Shown: piece after piece, positions 32,052 through 43,430 of the stretch | Layout: the number at the start of each line of letters is the position of its first letter | Numbering within the stretch: position 1 is the stretch's first letter | DNA from: Kitagawia praeruptora | Taxonomy: Eukaryota > Streptophyta > Magnoliopsida > Apiales > Apiaceae | Assembly: GCA_037693485.1 (NCBI GenBank) | Contig: CM075345.1 | Location: forward strand, 107,936,001 to 108,000,000 | DNA length: 64,000 nucleotides | Reading direction: 5' to 3' | Notes under the pieces: generated by a model | Database searches by the model: none | Told to the model about the DNA's origin: nothing | Seen by the model: only the letters and a program-made list of their open reading frames with translations | Translations under genes and position numbers: made by a program

Positions 32052-34343
32052 ATGTCTGGTTACAAGGATGGGAATACTAAAATTCCTATGCTCAAGAGAA
32101 ACGAATATACTCTATGGGAAGTAAAGATGTTGCATCATCTGGAAGCAACAGATCCTGATTATCTTGACAGAATCAGAGATGGACCTTTTGTTCCAACAAA
32201 GGTCGTTGGACAAGCAACTGTTGATGGTGTGGTTGTTCCAGAACATACAGCAGAGAAGCCAAAATCTGAATGGTCAGATAAGGACAAGGAGAATGTTCTC
32301 AAAGATGCTAAAGTGAGAAACATATTATTCAACAGTCTTGATTCTGTTCTCACTAACTATGTTCTCTCTTGTAAAACTGCTAAGGATATATGGGACAATA
32401 TTAAGGTTCACTCTGAAGGAACTAAGCCTGTCAGGAAGAATATGAGGACATTACTTATACAACAGTATGAGTACTTTGAATCCAAGTCTGGTGAGTCACT
32501 TACTGATACCTTTGATAGGTTTACAAAACTCATCAATGAGATGGCCATGCATGGTAAATATTACGACTTGGAGGACATGAATACAAAGTTCATGAAAGCT
32601 TTGCCTGATTTCTACAATGAGAAGATATCTGCAATTGAGGAAGCTAATGATCTGGATGATATTTCATTAGAGGCAGTATATGGAAAATTGAGAGCTTATG
32701 AACTTGACAAGCAGCAGAAGAAGAGCAGGAGTGAAGGAAAGATGAAGACTATTGCACTTACTGCTCAATCTGAAGTTAAGAAGCTTCCTGAAGAACAGCA
32801 TGAAGAGATTGCTGTAAAAAATTCAAGGAAGAAGAAAAGCAAAGAAAGTTCTGAGTCAGAGACTACTGATATGGACTCTGACAACAATGATTCTGAATCT
32901 GAGATGCAAGAACTCTTTGCTATGTTTACTAAAGCTTTCAAGAAAGGAAAATTCAACAGGAGAAGATTTAGCAAAGGACCTTTTCAAAAGAAGGAGGAGA
33001 AGAAGAGTGACAAAAGCAAAAGTACAATTGTCAAGCTTGATAAGGCCAAGATCAAGTGCTTTAACTGCAGCGAGCTTGGACACTTTGCTAGTGAGTGTAA
33101 GAAGCCTAGGAATTCAGGAAAGGGTAATGCACTTATGGTCACACAGAAGGATTGGGCTGATTCCAGTGACTCTGAAGATGAATTGGATTATGACAACATT
33201 GCATTGATGGCCAATAGTTCAGACAAACCTGGATCTCCAAAGAAAATTTCTCAATCCTCTGTTAAGGTATCACTTCACTCTCTTGATTCATTTGATAGCT
33301 TAAATTCTGATGAAATTAGATCTATCCATGCTGAGTTTAAAAATCTTATGACTAATTTTAGAATTCTTACTTGTGAAAGAGATGAACTTAAGGTTAAGAA
33401 TGATAAATTAGTTGATAGAAATAATTTTCTTGAATCTGAATTAATTCAAATGGAAGAATACAAGTTGAGTTCTGATAAAGCTAAGCATGATTATAGTGTA
33501 ATTCTTGAGGCTTATGACTATGTCAGAAAAGAACTAGAAGAAGAGAGAGATGTGATTAAGACCATTAACAATTCCAGTAAGAAGACAATAGAAATCTTTG
33601 AGAGTGGAATTCGTGGTAAGGTTAATGGTTTAGGTTTTGATAAGGCTAGACAAGAAGAAAAAGTAGCTATTGTCAATGATGATAGTAAGGTAGAAGCTAA
33701 CACATCTAAATCTGAAGGTAAGAAAATTGTTTCTGAACCTAATCATGTTAAATTTGTTGATTCAAAAGGTACCCCTGTTGTACACAAAAGGATTAACAAT
33801 AGTTTTTCAGATGAGAAAGTGTTAGAGAAACCTAAGAATGTAAACATAGGGTTTCTATCTAAGTCTCAGTTGAAACAGAGATTAGATGGTCTTTTAGAGT
33901 CTAGCAAGATCAAGAGAAATAGGAATGGAAAAGAAGGTATTAACAAAGAGAATAATTTCAAGAATGTACCTGATGCACCTAGGAAAAAATGCTATAAGTG
34001 TGGAAATCATAATCATTTGGCCCTAGACTGCAATCAAAAACCTTCTTGGAAAACTGAGTCCAGATTCCCCAAGACTCAGAAAATTCAATACCAACCACAA
34101 AAAGCTTGTTATCATTGTGGTAGTTTACTTCATTCCATTTACATGTGTAGAGAATATCATGAACTGTATTATGACTATTATTCTTTGAAATCTGAAACTC
34201 CTAGTCACAAACAGTTTGTGAGATCAGAGTCTAAAGTTGACTCTGCAACAGGTAAAATAAATGCAAAATCTTCAAAGTCTGTTGTCTCTAAATCTAGTAA
34301 GAAAGGATCCAATCAAAGTTGGGTCCTAAAAAATTCTAACTAG
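32052..34343 (+). CDS. Gag of Sirevirus-like element B (intact, 763 aa)
   Basis: Structural protein that would form the virus-like particle and package element RNA. ATG 32052 follows the PBS by about 35 bases; TAG at 34341-34343. N-terminus NTKIPMLKRNEYTLWEVKML and the following helical region (about residues 1-220) fit the copia gag family (DUF4219/UBN2). A Lys/Ser/Glu-rich linker precedes CCHC knuckle CFNCSELGHFASEC near residue 335. A coiled coil lies around 430-520 (LTCERDELKVKNDKLVDR). Two further CCHC knuckles lie near 647 (CYKCGNHNHLALDC) and 686 (CYHCGSLLHSIYMC). Three knuckles and this length are large for copia gag but fit Sireviruses. Pol is in another frame after this stop, as it also is in copy C. 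Confidence 0.93.
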   Translation: MSGYKDGNTKIPMLKRNEYTLWEVKMLHHLEATDPDYLDRIRDGPFVPTKVVGQATVDGVVVPEHTAEKPKSEWSDKDKENVLKDAKVRNILFNSLDSVLTNYVLSCKTAKDIWDNIKVHSEGTKPVRKNMRTLLIQQYEYFESKSGESLTDTFDRFTKLINEMAMHGKYYDLEDMNTKFMKALPDFYNEKISAIEEANDLDDISLEAVYGKLRAYELDKQQKKSRSEGKMKTIALTAQSEVKKLPEEQHEEIAVKNSRKKKSKESSESETTDMDSDNNDSESEMQELFAMFTKAFKKGKFNRRRFSKGPFQKKEEKKSDKSKSTIVKLDKAKIKCFNCSELGHFASECKKPRNSGKGNALMVTQKDWADSSDSEDELDYDNIALMANSSDKPGSPKKISQSSVKVSLHSLDSFDSLNSDEIRSIHAEFKNLMTNFRILTCERDELKVKNDKLVDRNNFLESELIQMEEYKLSSDKAKHDYSVILEAYDYVRKELEEERDVIKTINNSSKKTIEIFESGIRGKVNGLGFDKARQEEKVAIVNDDSKVEANTSKSEGKKIVSEPNHVKFVDSKGTPVVHKRINNSFSDEKVLEKPKNVNIGFLSKSQLKQRLDGLLESSKIKRNRNGKEGINKENNFKNVPDAPRKKCYKCGNHNHLALDCNQKPSWKTESRFPKTQKIQYQPQKACYHCGSLLHSIYMCREYHELYYDYYSLKSETPSHKQFVRSESKVDSATGKINAKSSKSVVSKSSKKGSNQSWVLKNSN

Positions 34344-37300
34344 TTACTTTTTGTTTGCAGGGCACAGGAAAGAAGCATTCAATTATCTTGGACAGTGGAT
34401 GCTCTGGACATATGACTGGAAAGAAGTCCCTGCTTACAAAGTTTGAGAGGAAAGCTGGCCCAGTAATATCTTTTGGAGATGGCAACAAAGGAGAAACTCT
34501 GGGATATGGCTCAATTATTTTGGGGAATGTCATCATAGAAAATGTAGCACTGGTTGAAGGCTTGAAACATACTCTTTTAAGCATAAGTCAACTGGGTGAT
34601 AAAGGTTACAAATCAATCTTTGACAGAGAAGGATGCAAAGTCTTGAATATGCAGAATGGAGACATTGTTCTAACTGGTCAAAGACATGGTAACATATATG
34701 AAGCCAGCTTAAGTGATACATCTAAAGGAATTGTTAGATGTCTCTACAGCAAAGCAACAAATGATGAAAGCTGGAGTTGGCACAAGAAGCTCTCACATCT
34801 TAATTTCAAGAAGCTTAATCAACTTATTAAACACAATTTGGTGAGAGGCCTACCTCAGGCAAATTTTGTGCAAGATGGACTTTGTGATGCATGTTAGCTT
34901 GGAAAGCAGAGAAGAACCACTTTCAAGAGCAAGACTGAAAATTCAATTACTGAACCATTTCACATGCTACATCTTGATCTGTTTGGTCCAGTAAACATTA
35001 TGTCTATCAGGAAGAAAAGATATGCTCTAGTTATGGTGGATGATTTCACAAGGTTCACATGGGTGTTCTTTCTACACAAGAAGGATGAAGCTCCTCAGCA
35101 AATCATTGAACTCATCAAGAATATTCAGAATAATTCTGAGTACAAAGTTAAAGTACTTAGGAGTGACAATGGTACAGAATTCAAGAATTCTACAATGGAG
35201 GGGTTTTGTGCAGACAATGGAATCACTCAACAGTTTTCTGCACCTGGTACACCTCAGCAAAATGGTGTAGTGGAAAGAAAGAACAGGACTCTCATAGAGG
35301 CAGCAAGAACCATGCTTGCAGATGCAAAACTTCCAACCTACTTTTGGGCAGAAGCTATTAACACTGCATGTTTCACTCAGAACTGTACCTTGGTAAATAG
35401 TCATGGAAAAACTCCCTATGAGATGATCAAAGGAAAGAAACCAAGTGTGAAATATTTTCACATCTTTGGATGCAAATGCTATGTCCTAAAAGTTCATCCA
35501 GAACAACTTGGAAAATTTCAAGCCAAATCGGATGAAGCAATTTTTCTAGGATACTCAGCATCTAAGGCCTTCAAAGTTTATAATCTCAGAACTCACATTG
35601 TTATGGAATCAATTCATGTTGCATTTGATGATAAGAAATTTGGAATTTTGCAAACTGATGAAAGCCATGATAAATTGGAATTTGAAAATCTGAAGAATTC
35701 TGAGATACTCTCAAGTGATGATGAAGGTTCTCCAGAAGGAGTTTCTATTGCTTCTCAAAGGAATGCTACTGTTGAGGGGGAGCAAATAAATCAGAGAGAA
35801 CACAGTGATCATCAGGAGCAGACTAGTCTTTCAGAGTCTATTCCATCAGGAATTGATGTTTCAGAGTCTACTCCATCAGGAACTGACCTGTCAGAATCTT
35901 CTGAGGAAAGATCAGTAACTAGCAGCAATATGGAATCTATTGATTCTATTGATCAAAGGAGAGTTTTTGAAGGTAGAGAGAATTCTTCTACAAGAGATAC
36001 CACTAACTTAGGGGGAGAGACTAGCAGAGTTGATTTACCACCTGTTAGAAAATGGACAAAGGATCATACTAAAGATTTGATAATTGGTGATCCAAATAGT
36101 GGTGTTCGAACTAGAAGATCAATTCAAAATGAATGCTTGTATAGTTGTTTTCTATCAAAGAATGAACCTAAGAAGGTTGAAGAAGCCTTACAGGATCCTG
36201 ATTGGGTAATTGCAATGCAGGAGGAATTAAATGAGTTTGAGAGAAACAAAGTTTGGAAACTGGTACCAAGACCTAAAGATAGATCTATTGTTGGTGCAAG
36301 ATGGGTTTTCAGAAACAAGCTAGATGAATCTGGTATGATTGTGAGAAACAAAGCAAGACTGGTGGCTAAGGGTTATTCTCAGGAAGAAGGCATTGATTAT
36401 GATGAGACCTTTGCACCTGTAGCAAGATTGGAAGCAATCAGAATGTTTCTTGCATTTGCAGCTCATTCAAAATTTAAGGTATACCAGATGGATGTAAAGA
36501 GTGCTTTTCTAAATGGAAAACTTGATGAAGAAGTGTATGTAGAACAGCCACCTGGATTTGTTGATCCAAAGTTTCCAAATCATGTCTATAAACTTGACAA
36601 GGCACTCTATGGACTAAAGCAGGCACCAAGAGCATGGTATGAGACTTTGTCTAAATTTCTTCTTGAAAATGGCTTCACAAGAGGTACAATTGACAAAACT
36701 CTATTCTTTAGAAAGATAAAAGGTGAATTGCTTTTAGTTCAAGTTTATGTTGATGATATTATTTTTGGTTCTACTAATGAAAAGTTGTGTGCTAAGTTTA
36801 GCAAGCTTATGTAGTCTAAGTATCAGATGAGCATGATGGGTGAACTAAATTATTTCTTAGGCTTGCAGGTCAAACAGACTGAGACTGGTATTTTCATTAA
36901 TCAGTCAAAGTATATCAAAGATCTTTTAAGAAGGTTTGACTTTCAAGACTGTGCAGTTGCAAAAACACCCATAGCAACAGCCACTAAACTAGACTCTGAT
37001 CCTAAAGGGAAGAGTGTGGATAATACTAGTTATAGAGGCATGATAGGCTCATTGTTATATCTAACTGCAAGTAGGCCAGATATAATGTTTTCTACCTGTT
37101 TATGTGCTAGATTCCAAAGTGATCCTAAGGAATCTCATTTAATTGCTGTGAAGAGAATTTTTAGATATCTCAAAGGAACTCCAAATCTTGGTTTGTGGTA
37201 TCCTAGAGAATCTGATTTCTTTCTAATTGGCTATTCAGACTCTGATTATGCAGGGTGTAAGATAGACAGGAAAAGCACTACAGGTACATGTCAATTTTTG

Positions 37301-37687
37301 GGAAATAGATTGATTTCTTGGGCAAGCAAGAAGCAACAATCTGTTTCAACCTCAACTGCAGAAGCTGAGTACATAGCAGCAGGCAGTTGTTGTGCATAGC
37401 TCCTTTGGATAAGAAATCAGTTGTTGGATTATGGTATGACACTTAGTAATATTCCTATGTTTTGTGATAATACTAGTGCTATTAAAATTGCAGAAAATCC
37501 AGTTCAACATTCAAGGACTAAGCACATTGATGTCAGGTATCATTTTATTAGAGAACATATTGAGAATGGTACTGTGGAACTTCATTTTGTTCCTATTGAC
37601 AAACAGCTTGCAGATATTCTAACTAAACCACTTGATGAGACTACATTCAGTAGACTAGTAAGTGAGTTAGGAATGTTAAATTTTTAG
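34344..37687 (+). pseudogene. Pol of element B: protease, integrase, RT, RNase H; three in-frame TAG stops
   Basis: The pol frame opens just after the gag stop (QGTGKKHSIILDSGCSGHM; protease DSGCSGH about 34380) and ends at TAG 37685-37687 after LGMLNF. Order: protease; integrase zinc region (WHKKLSHLNFKKL, CDAC) and catalytic segments LHLDLFGPVN, RSDNGTEFKN, NGVVERKNRTLIEA; RT (WVFRNKLDES, QMDVKSAFLNG, VYVDDIIFGSTN); RNase H (YSDSDYAG, STAEAEYIAA, CDNTSAIKIA). Stops are TAG at 34895-34897, 36812-36814 and 37397-37399; the C copy has CAG at all three. There is no frameshift. Catalytic motifs are kept. It is in the -1 frame relative to gag, with no in-frame ATG near its start. Confidence 0.95.
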
Positions 37688-38231
37688 ATTTTAACATCTG
37701 CAAAAGTAGCAAGGTATGTTGTTTTTAGCTTATAGACTTGATACTCCTGTCAGGATCTATATTTGATTGTTAAATGTTTGAGCTATAACACATTGCCTTG
37801 ATAAATTTCAGTATGATAGACTTGTTAATAATAATCAGGATTAGATTTGTTATCAGGATGCTGACGTCATCAGTATTGTGTCAGTATCAGGATTATGAAA
37901 ATTGTTTCAGATCCTGACGTTTACTTTGTGTAATAATCTGATTCTCTGATATGTTAAGTCTATGCTAGCAAGTTTTGATATTTGCATACTGATAATTTAT
38001 ACATTATTCAAAAATCAAAAGACAAGCAGATAACAAGAAATTGTATTTTCATTAATAGAAATCATTACATAGAAATGAAATACATCATCTTTTTGTCTAA
38101 ATTTCTACTCTATACTTGTCTTTGATATGAACTCTGAGGAACAGGACAAGGAGCATCTCAAGAAATTCATCAGGGGATGAAAGCCTCGTTTGCTCTTGGA
38201 TTCCTTGTCTGGGCGACTTGAATGAGAGCAG
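37688..38231. promoter_or_regulatory. Post-pol spacer of B with TGACGTCA and CTGAT/TCAGGAT motif cluster
   Basis: Between 37740 and 37930 there are about eight copies of TCAGGAT, TCAGTAT or their complements, around a palindromic bZIP-type site TGACGTCA at 37862-37869. The palindrome is conserved in C (50603-50610) and D (63532-63539). No sense gene. Confidence 0.5.
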
Positions 38232-38501
38232 CTAACTTAAATGAATAGCATCTCCATCAAGATCAACCTCAGACTCTCGGCCAAATTCTTCATCCTCAAG
38301 TTTTGAGGAGGTTAGAGGAAGATTGTATCCAACAGATGGATGTTCTAGGAGAAACCTCTGGATATTTTCGAAAACCAATTCATTCATGATTAGTTCGATG
38401 AGAAGAGTCATTTGTTCAAAGAGATGATCAAGAACAGGATGTTCATCGATCAAGAAAAATCTGGAAAATGGGCTTGAAGGGATTTTTGGTTTGAGAAGCA
38501 T
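38232..38501 (-). CDS. Conserved antisense ORF of element B (89 aa, intact)
   Basis: On the strand opposite gag-pol, ATG 38501-38499 opens an 89-codon frame to 38232. The frame extends further upstream to 38591, but the start shared with C is 38501. The product is acidic at its C-terminus (KLEDEEFGRES, VDLDGDAIHLS) and contains DEHPVLDHLFEQ and NIQRFLLEHPSVGYN. I recognise no domain, signal or membrane segment. An open homologue lies at 49961-50230 in C and a broken one at 62886-63148 in D, both antisense to their elements. It is head to head with the env-like ORF; the start codons are 658 bp apart. Coding is supported by retention of a full frame in two diverged copies, with substitutions that leave it open. 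Confidence 0.55.
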   Translation of the reverse strand: MLLKPKIPSSPFSRFFLIDEHPVLDHLFEQMTLLIELIMNELVFENIQRFLLEHPSVGYNLPLTSSKLEDEEFGRESEVDLDGDAIHLS

Positions 38502-39158
38502 TGTTGAGAAGAAAAGAAATTGAAAGGTTATGGAGAATGGCATAAAGCGTTTGGTTCTTTTAAAGAAAGACGTGAGAAGCTGAGCAGTCACTTGGAAGTT
38601 TTAATGAAGTCAAATGCTAATTATTGCATGAGACTGTATTTCTTGTTTCAAGAAATATTGAAAATATCTAACCAATTGATTTTCTGTTCAGATTTATTGT
38701 TTATTTTCTTTTTCAGATAAAAGAAAAATGCCACGTGGAAACTCCATATTAAGTCGCTGATAATATTGGTCAGGATTTCATGTGTGACCATCAGGATTTG
38801 AAAATTATATTTTTAAATCACATTACATTTTGTGATTATTTTGATGAGAGGTCATCAGGAAAAGGAAGCTGATCAGTATTGCTTATTTATACCCTGATTT
38901 ATTTCATGAAAATCAATTTTGGATTTTATTTTCCAAAAAATATCATGGGTAACCGCATTTTTCAGGGACTGACACCTGTCAATCTACGTGTCAACGTGGG
39001 ATAGTGGTCTGAAAGATTTGTGAAATATATTTGTTTTGAAACTCTAATCGTGTAATTGCTTTCTTTAATTTTACATTCTCTAAAGCAAAAATCACTCCTG
39101 AGTTTTCAAAATCACTAATCCATTTCAAGAATTTTTCAAGTTTCTTTTCAGATCAAAA
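38502..39158. promoter_or_regulatory. Putative bidirectional promoter between antisense ORF and env-like ORF, element B
   Basis: A G-box CACGTG (38733-38738) within GCCACGTGGA lies near the middle and is conserved in C (49725-49730) and D (62650-62655). A second ACGT cluster, TACGTGTCAACGTGGG (about 38985-39000), lies nearer the env-like start and is also conserved. CTGAT/TCAGGAT motifs occur in between. GAAATATATTTG near 39022 is TATA-like toward env. TTTCTTTTCAG before the env ATG looks like a splice acceptor. Function is inferred. Confidence 0.45.
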
Positions 39159-42100
39159 ATGGCAGCTCAGAGAAGATTACCTAAATCAGTAGCCTTCAAG
39201 TTTGGTGACTTTGATTTTATGACAAACAATCATGTTGCAGCTATCACCAACAAGGAAGGAGTGTCATCTGATTTTCATCCAATCATGGACTTTCTGGCGT
39301 ATGGACCATTAAGTTATGCATTGACAGCATCTCCACAGATTAATCAAGTAGCTGTTTCACAAGCTTGGAAGAATGCTGAGGTAATTGATTCTACTCAGAG
39401 TCAATCAAGTAAGATTGTTCTACATTTAGGACAAGATTCATTTGACATTACTGAATCGGTTGTTAATTCAGTACTTTGCTTACCTGTTACTGATAGTTAT
39501 GAGAATGTACCATCTGATGATAATATAAGAACTATGTTGTCTGAATTAGGTTATAGTGGACCTCTAGATAACATGAGCCAGTTGAATAGGTCTTTTCTTA
39601 GAAAGGAATGGTCTTTTTACTATGATCAAATTGCTAAATGTTTTACTGGTAAATGTAGTTCTTTTCAGCAAATTACTTCTGTTACATCACATATTGCTTA
39701 TAGTTTGCTTTATGACAGAGTAATCAACATTGGTCATATTATCTTAAGTCAGATGAGTATTAAACTTGGGTTAAGAGATCAAAACAGGAAAATGGTTTAT
39801 TATCATAGATTTATGCAATTGTTTGTTAACCATTTCATTCCTGATGTTGAAACTAGATTTGGTAGAGAACATTGTGTTTCTTCTTATGAACAGCAAAAGA
39901 GAATTTTCTCTGACATTACAAAGAAGGACAATGAAAAGAATCTAGATGAAATACCTGCAATTCATTATCCACATCATGTTCAGGTAATTCTTAAAACTCA
40001 TCTTCCTACTCTCTACAATTCTTCTTTCTTTTGTGGTGAAATGGCTCAGGAATCTCAATTGGAGGAGAACCCACCTGTGTCTACCCAAGTAGCCCAAAAC
40101 ATTATAGTCTCTGAAACAATTCAAGAACCAAATTTTGATCCACAGCCTATTGTTTCAAAGAAACCAACCTCTGGTGTTTCTCAAAAGACATCAGTTGTAA
40201 GGAAGAGAAGATTTGTTGTGTCAAGTAGTAGTAGTAATTCTAGTGAAGATGATGATGATTTAACTCTTGCTGAGAGAGCAGAATTGAAGGCTGCAATTCA
40301 ACTTTCTCTGTTAGCACAAAGAGATGAAAAACCTAGTCACAGCCAGGCTGCAGTCTCCCAAAAGGCTGTAGTTCTTAAAAAGGGAAAACAGTTACTGGAT
40401 ACTATCTCTCAAAAGACTGTGTCTATTGAACAAAGATCTCATCCCAAGATCACTTCTGTGTCTACACCTCTTGAGTCTTCTCAGGATAAATCTTTTGCTC
40501 ACTATACCAGGAGAACAAGGAGAAAGATTCAATTGTCACCTACTCACACAGAGTCTAGTCCAACTAATATCATGCAGGTTTCTACAAATCAAGCTACATC
40601 TATGTCAGTATTTGACAAGAGAGATCTGGATATTGATTCTTCATGGGAAACTACATTATCATACAGACTGGCTATAGGACTAATTTCTCTCAAAGTGAAG
40701 TTGTCAAGGCCTGTTCTAGATTTTCTGGTTGAAAGAGTACCAAAACTTTTATTTCCAGATGAATATGGACTTCTACATCAAAGACTTGACTTAATGAAGA
40801 TGTATTTCTATGTATCTGTCAGAAGACAATTAGTCAAGAAATTTGGACTCTCGAAGCATGTTACACTTCAATCACTTCATGCATATTTATTTGACAAGGA
40901 TGTAATTATTGAAGATGCTTCAGCTCAAGGTGAAAAACTGGAGGAAGTAGATAGAGAAAAGCAGTCAACAGAAGGTACTATTGCACCAGTGGTGAATAGT
41001 AGGAAAAATCAGATCACAGTCACTGTAACACAAGAACCATCTAGTCAGAGGAAGGATGATTCAGGAGCTGTGATAGCTGATGTTGAAAGGTCTTCTGTGA
41101 TGACTGAGAATGCAAGTGAGATACCCTATGATATGGGAGGAATGACTTTGGTTGATTTTTCTGAAGATCAAACAAATTTTGTTCAGTCAGAGTCTATTCA
41201 CCTTGAGGGTGTGTCTCAGCAAACAACACTTAAAGACGGTGATGTACTAACTATGGTGTCTAATGAAGTATTACTGAAGACATCAGAGTCTAGTAAAGAA
41301 CCTGAAAGTGGTATACTGGAGTCTGTAGTTTCTGAAAGGAAAGAAGATGATTGTATGGGTTCAGAGACTATAGCAGCTCACTCCTTGGAGAAAACCTCAA
41401 GCCACATGCCATATGAGGAACCCTCTCTCCATGTGAGTTCAGGTATAAAACTCCTTATAAACTCTATTTTTCTGTAGGTCATGAGAGCACTTATCTAAAT
41501 TTGAGTGATACAGTTGAAAAGATGGACTTAGATCCACAATTTGAGCGGCTGGCTCCTGACCAGGCAAAAGGTGAGGTAGAAAGAGTGTTGACTTTAGAAA
41601 GTCAAAGTGAGAATGAGGGTATGGATGATCAACTCCATAGTGAGGGAGAGAAAATTAGGAAACCATCATTTGATTTCTAGGATCAGGTTTTTCCTTAATC
41701 TTGGTCTGAAAATTTGGGTATGGATGCTGGTACTTATTCATTCATCAAAATGTATCAGAAGAATGACCTAGCACATCACAATGCAAAGCCAGAAGTTAAA
41801 GCTCAGAAGCAAAAGGAGAGGCTTGCAGAAATCATTAACAGAAGAGGTGCCAGGATAAAGCAATCTCTTGATACATATGTACCAGATGAAGATCCTAATG
41901 ATCCTAGTGTTTCTTTGTATGTACTTCCAATATCAGCTAGAATTGAGACATCAACAGTCTCTGATCACTCTAAGGAGGAGTCAGGATTTAAAGATGTTAG
42001 TACACAGAATACTGGTGAAGGAGATGATGATCATGTTTCAGTTCCAGAACAGAAAGATGAAGATGTTGATATTTCTAATCAGGTTTTATTACTTGAATAT

Positions 42101-42472
42101 CATACAACTCAAGCAATTTCTTCTACAAGACTTGAAGATACAGTTCTTTCTGATTCTGATACTGAAGATACTAGAAGCACTTCCAATATTGAAGTTCATT
42201 CTGATGTTTTGAAAGATATTCAGAATTCTCAAATTGCTATTCAAACAAGACTTCAATCACTTGAAGATAACCAAGTCACAATTATGGAAAATCAAGCAGT
42301 TCTTATGAATCTCATTTGTTCTGTTTCTGAATCTCTTGGAATTAATGTTGCTGATGTCAAAAAGGGGGAGATAAAGACAATTCAAAGACAACAACAACAC
42401 CACCAGACTGAAGATAAAGCTGGGGGAGATAAAGATCAGACAAAGGATAGTAAAAAGAAGAACCAGGAGTGA
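39159..42472 (+). pseudogene. env-like ORF of element B (frameshift and two stops)
   Basis: ATG 39159 (MAAQRRLPKSVAFKFGDFDF) opens a frame intact to a one-base loss near 41447-41450; the frame continues to the stop at 42470-42472, with TAG 41678-41680 and TAA 41696-41698 on the way. Residues about 1-290 are a conserved globular-looking block (LRKEWSFYYDQIAKCF, SHIAYSLLYDRVINIGHIIL) resembling the 'putative plant transposon protein' domain. Then come a Ser/Asp-rich linker (SSSSSNSSEDDDD), a second conserved block around 500-590 (ETTLSYRLAIGLISLKVKL) and a long acidic, disordered, partly coiled C-terminus. I see no signal peptide or convincing membrane span, so 'env-like' describes position only. 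The role is unknown. C and D carry homologues. Confidence 0.75.
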
Positions 42473-42689
42473 CAGTGGTGAATCTCAGCTAGGAAGAGGT
42501 AAAGGAAGAGCAGCATTAATTGTTAAAATTCTTTCTTCTAAGTACTAGATAAGCGTCTACATCTGAGAAGAAGGTACTTAAACTTCATAATTCTACATTT
42601 ATAAATTCTATTCTGGTTGTATTGTTCTATGTTTTGACATCCACAACTTAGATTTATGCTTCAGATTATAAAGCATAAATAGGGGAGAT
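42359..42689 (+). repeat. Polypurine tracts of element B
   Basis: AAAAAGGGGGAGATAAAG (42359-42376), GGGGGAGATAAAG (about 42421-42434) and the priming tract AGGGGAGAT (42681-42689) next to the 3' LTR. The first two lie within the env-like 3' end. C shows the same three on the minus strand. Confidence 0.75.
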
Positions 42690-43425
42690 TGTTAGGAATA
42701 ATTCATAAGTTGTGATGTTAAGAATAGAATTTACACATTATACTTCTTGTAATCCTGATCTTATAAAGGATTTAGCACTGTATATAGGTTTTATGTGTAA
42801 AACAGTTATCTGTATAGTTTAGTCAGGAATGAACAGTGTGTCGGAGACTACATGTCAGGAATAGAGAGCAAATCCTGATGATGGTCCAATACTGATGGTT
42901 GATCAGATACTGATGCAGTGTACAGATCCTGATATCAGTCATGTTACTGATGATGTCATTATAGATACTACAGAAACTGGCAAGTGCTATAAAACAGGAT
43001 CGTTGTTTGAAGAACAAGCAAGAAGATGTTATGAAGGAAAGAGTTTTCTATTGAAGGAAACTATCGACTAGAAGGCAGAACATTGTCATGTATAGATTAT
43101 ATCTTTCTGTTATTAGTTGATAGGTAGCATTATAAATACTCTCTCAATATCATTGTAAAAAGAGCGACGAAGTTTTGAGTTCGTGTGCGTAGCTCTGTAT
43201 AAGGTTTGTATTCGAGAGCTCGAAACAAACAGAGAGATATTTGTATTGTCAGCAGCTGCTAAAGGTATTGTACACCTTTGGTAGAGTTTGTATTTGATCT
43301 TATTAATACAAACAAGAGTTTGATTCATTCGTTTATTCTTGTTCATATAATCAAGCAAAAATCAGACACGATTATATAACTTGTATTCAACCCCCCCCCC
43401 CTTCTACAAGTTATTCGAGTTAACA
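42690..43425 (+). repeat. 3' LTR of element B
   Basis: 736 bp. Relative to the 5' LTR: one C/T difference in AA(C/T)AGAGAG, one G/T in GTT(G/T)TGAG, one T/C in CTA(T/C)AAG, and four extra C in the C-run. TATA box at 43131-43138. Confidence 0.97.
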
Positions 43426-43430
43426 GATAC
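43426..43430. other. Target-site duplication of element B, right copy
   Basis: GATAC, matching 31266-31270. Confidence 0.95.

Larger units (their letters stand above)
31271..43425 (+). mobile_element. Element B: near-complete Sirevirus-like Ty1/copia retrotransposon
   Basis: LTRs of 732 and 736 bp, PBS, separate gag and pol frames, a short antisense ORF, a long env-like ORF, repeated polypurine motifs and 5 bp GATAC duplications. Env-like ORF plus multiple polypurine tracts mark the Sirevirus lineage. The LTRs differ by three substitutions and a C-run length change, so insertion was very recent. Even so, pol has three TAG stops and the env-like ORF a frameshift and two stops, so it would depend on other copies for proteins; gag is intact. 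Confidence 0.95.

Noticed and set aside
39159..42472. Interpretation of the env-like ORF as a true envelope glycoprotein
   Set aside because: No signal peptide or convincing transmembrane segment is visible; the name reflects position only.
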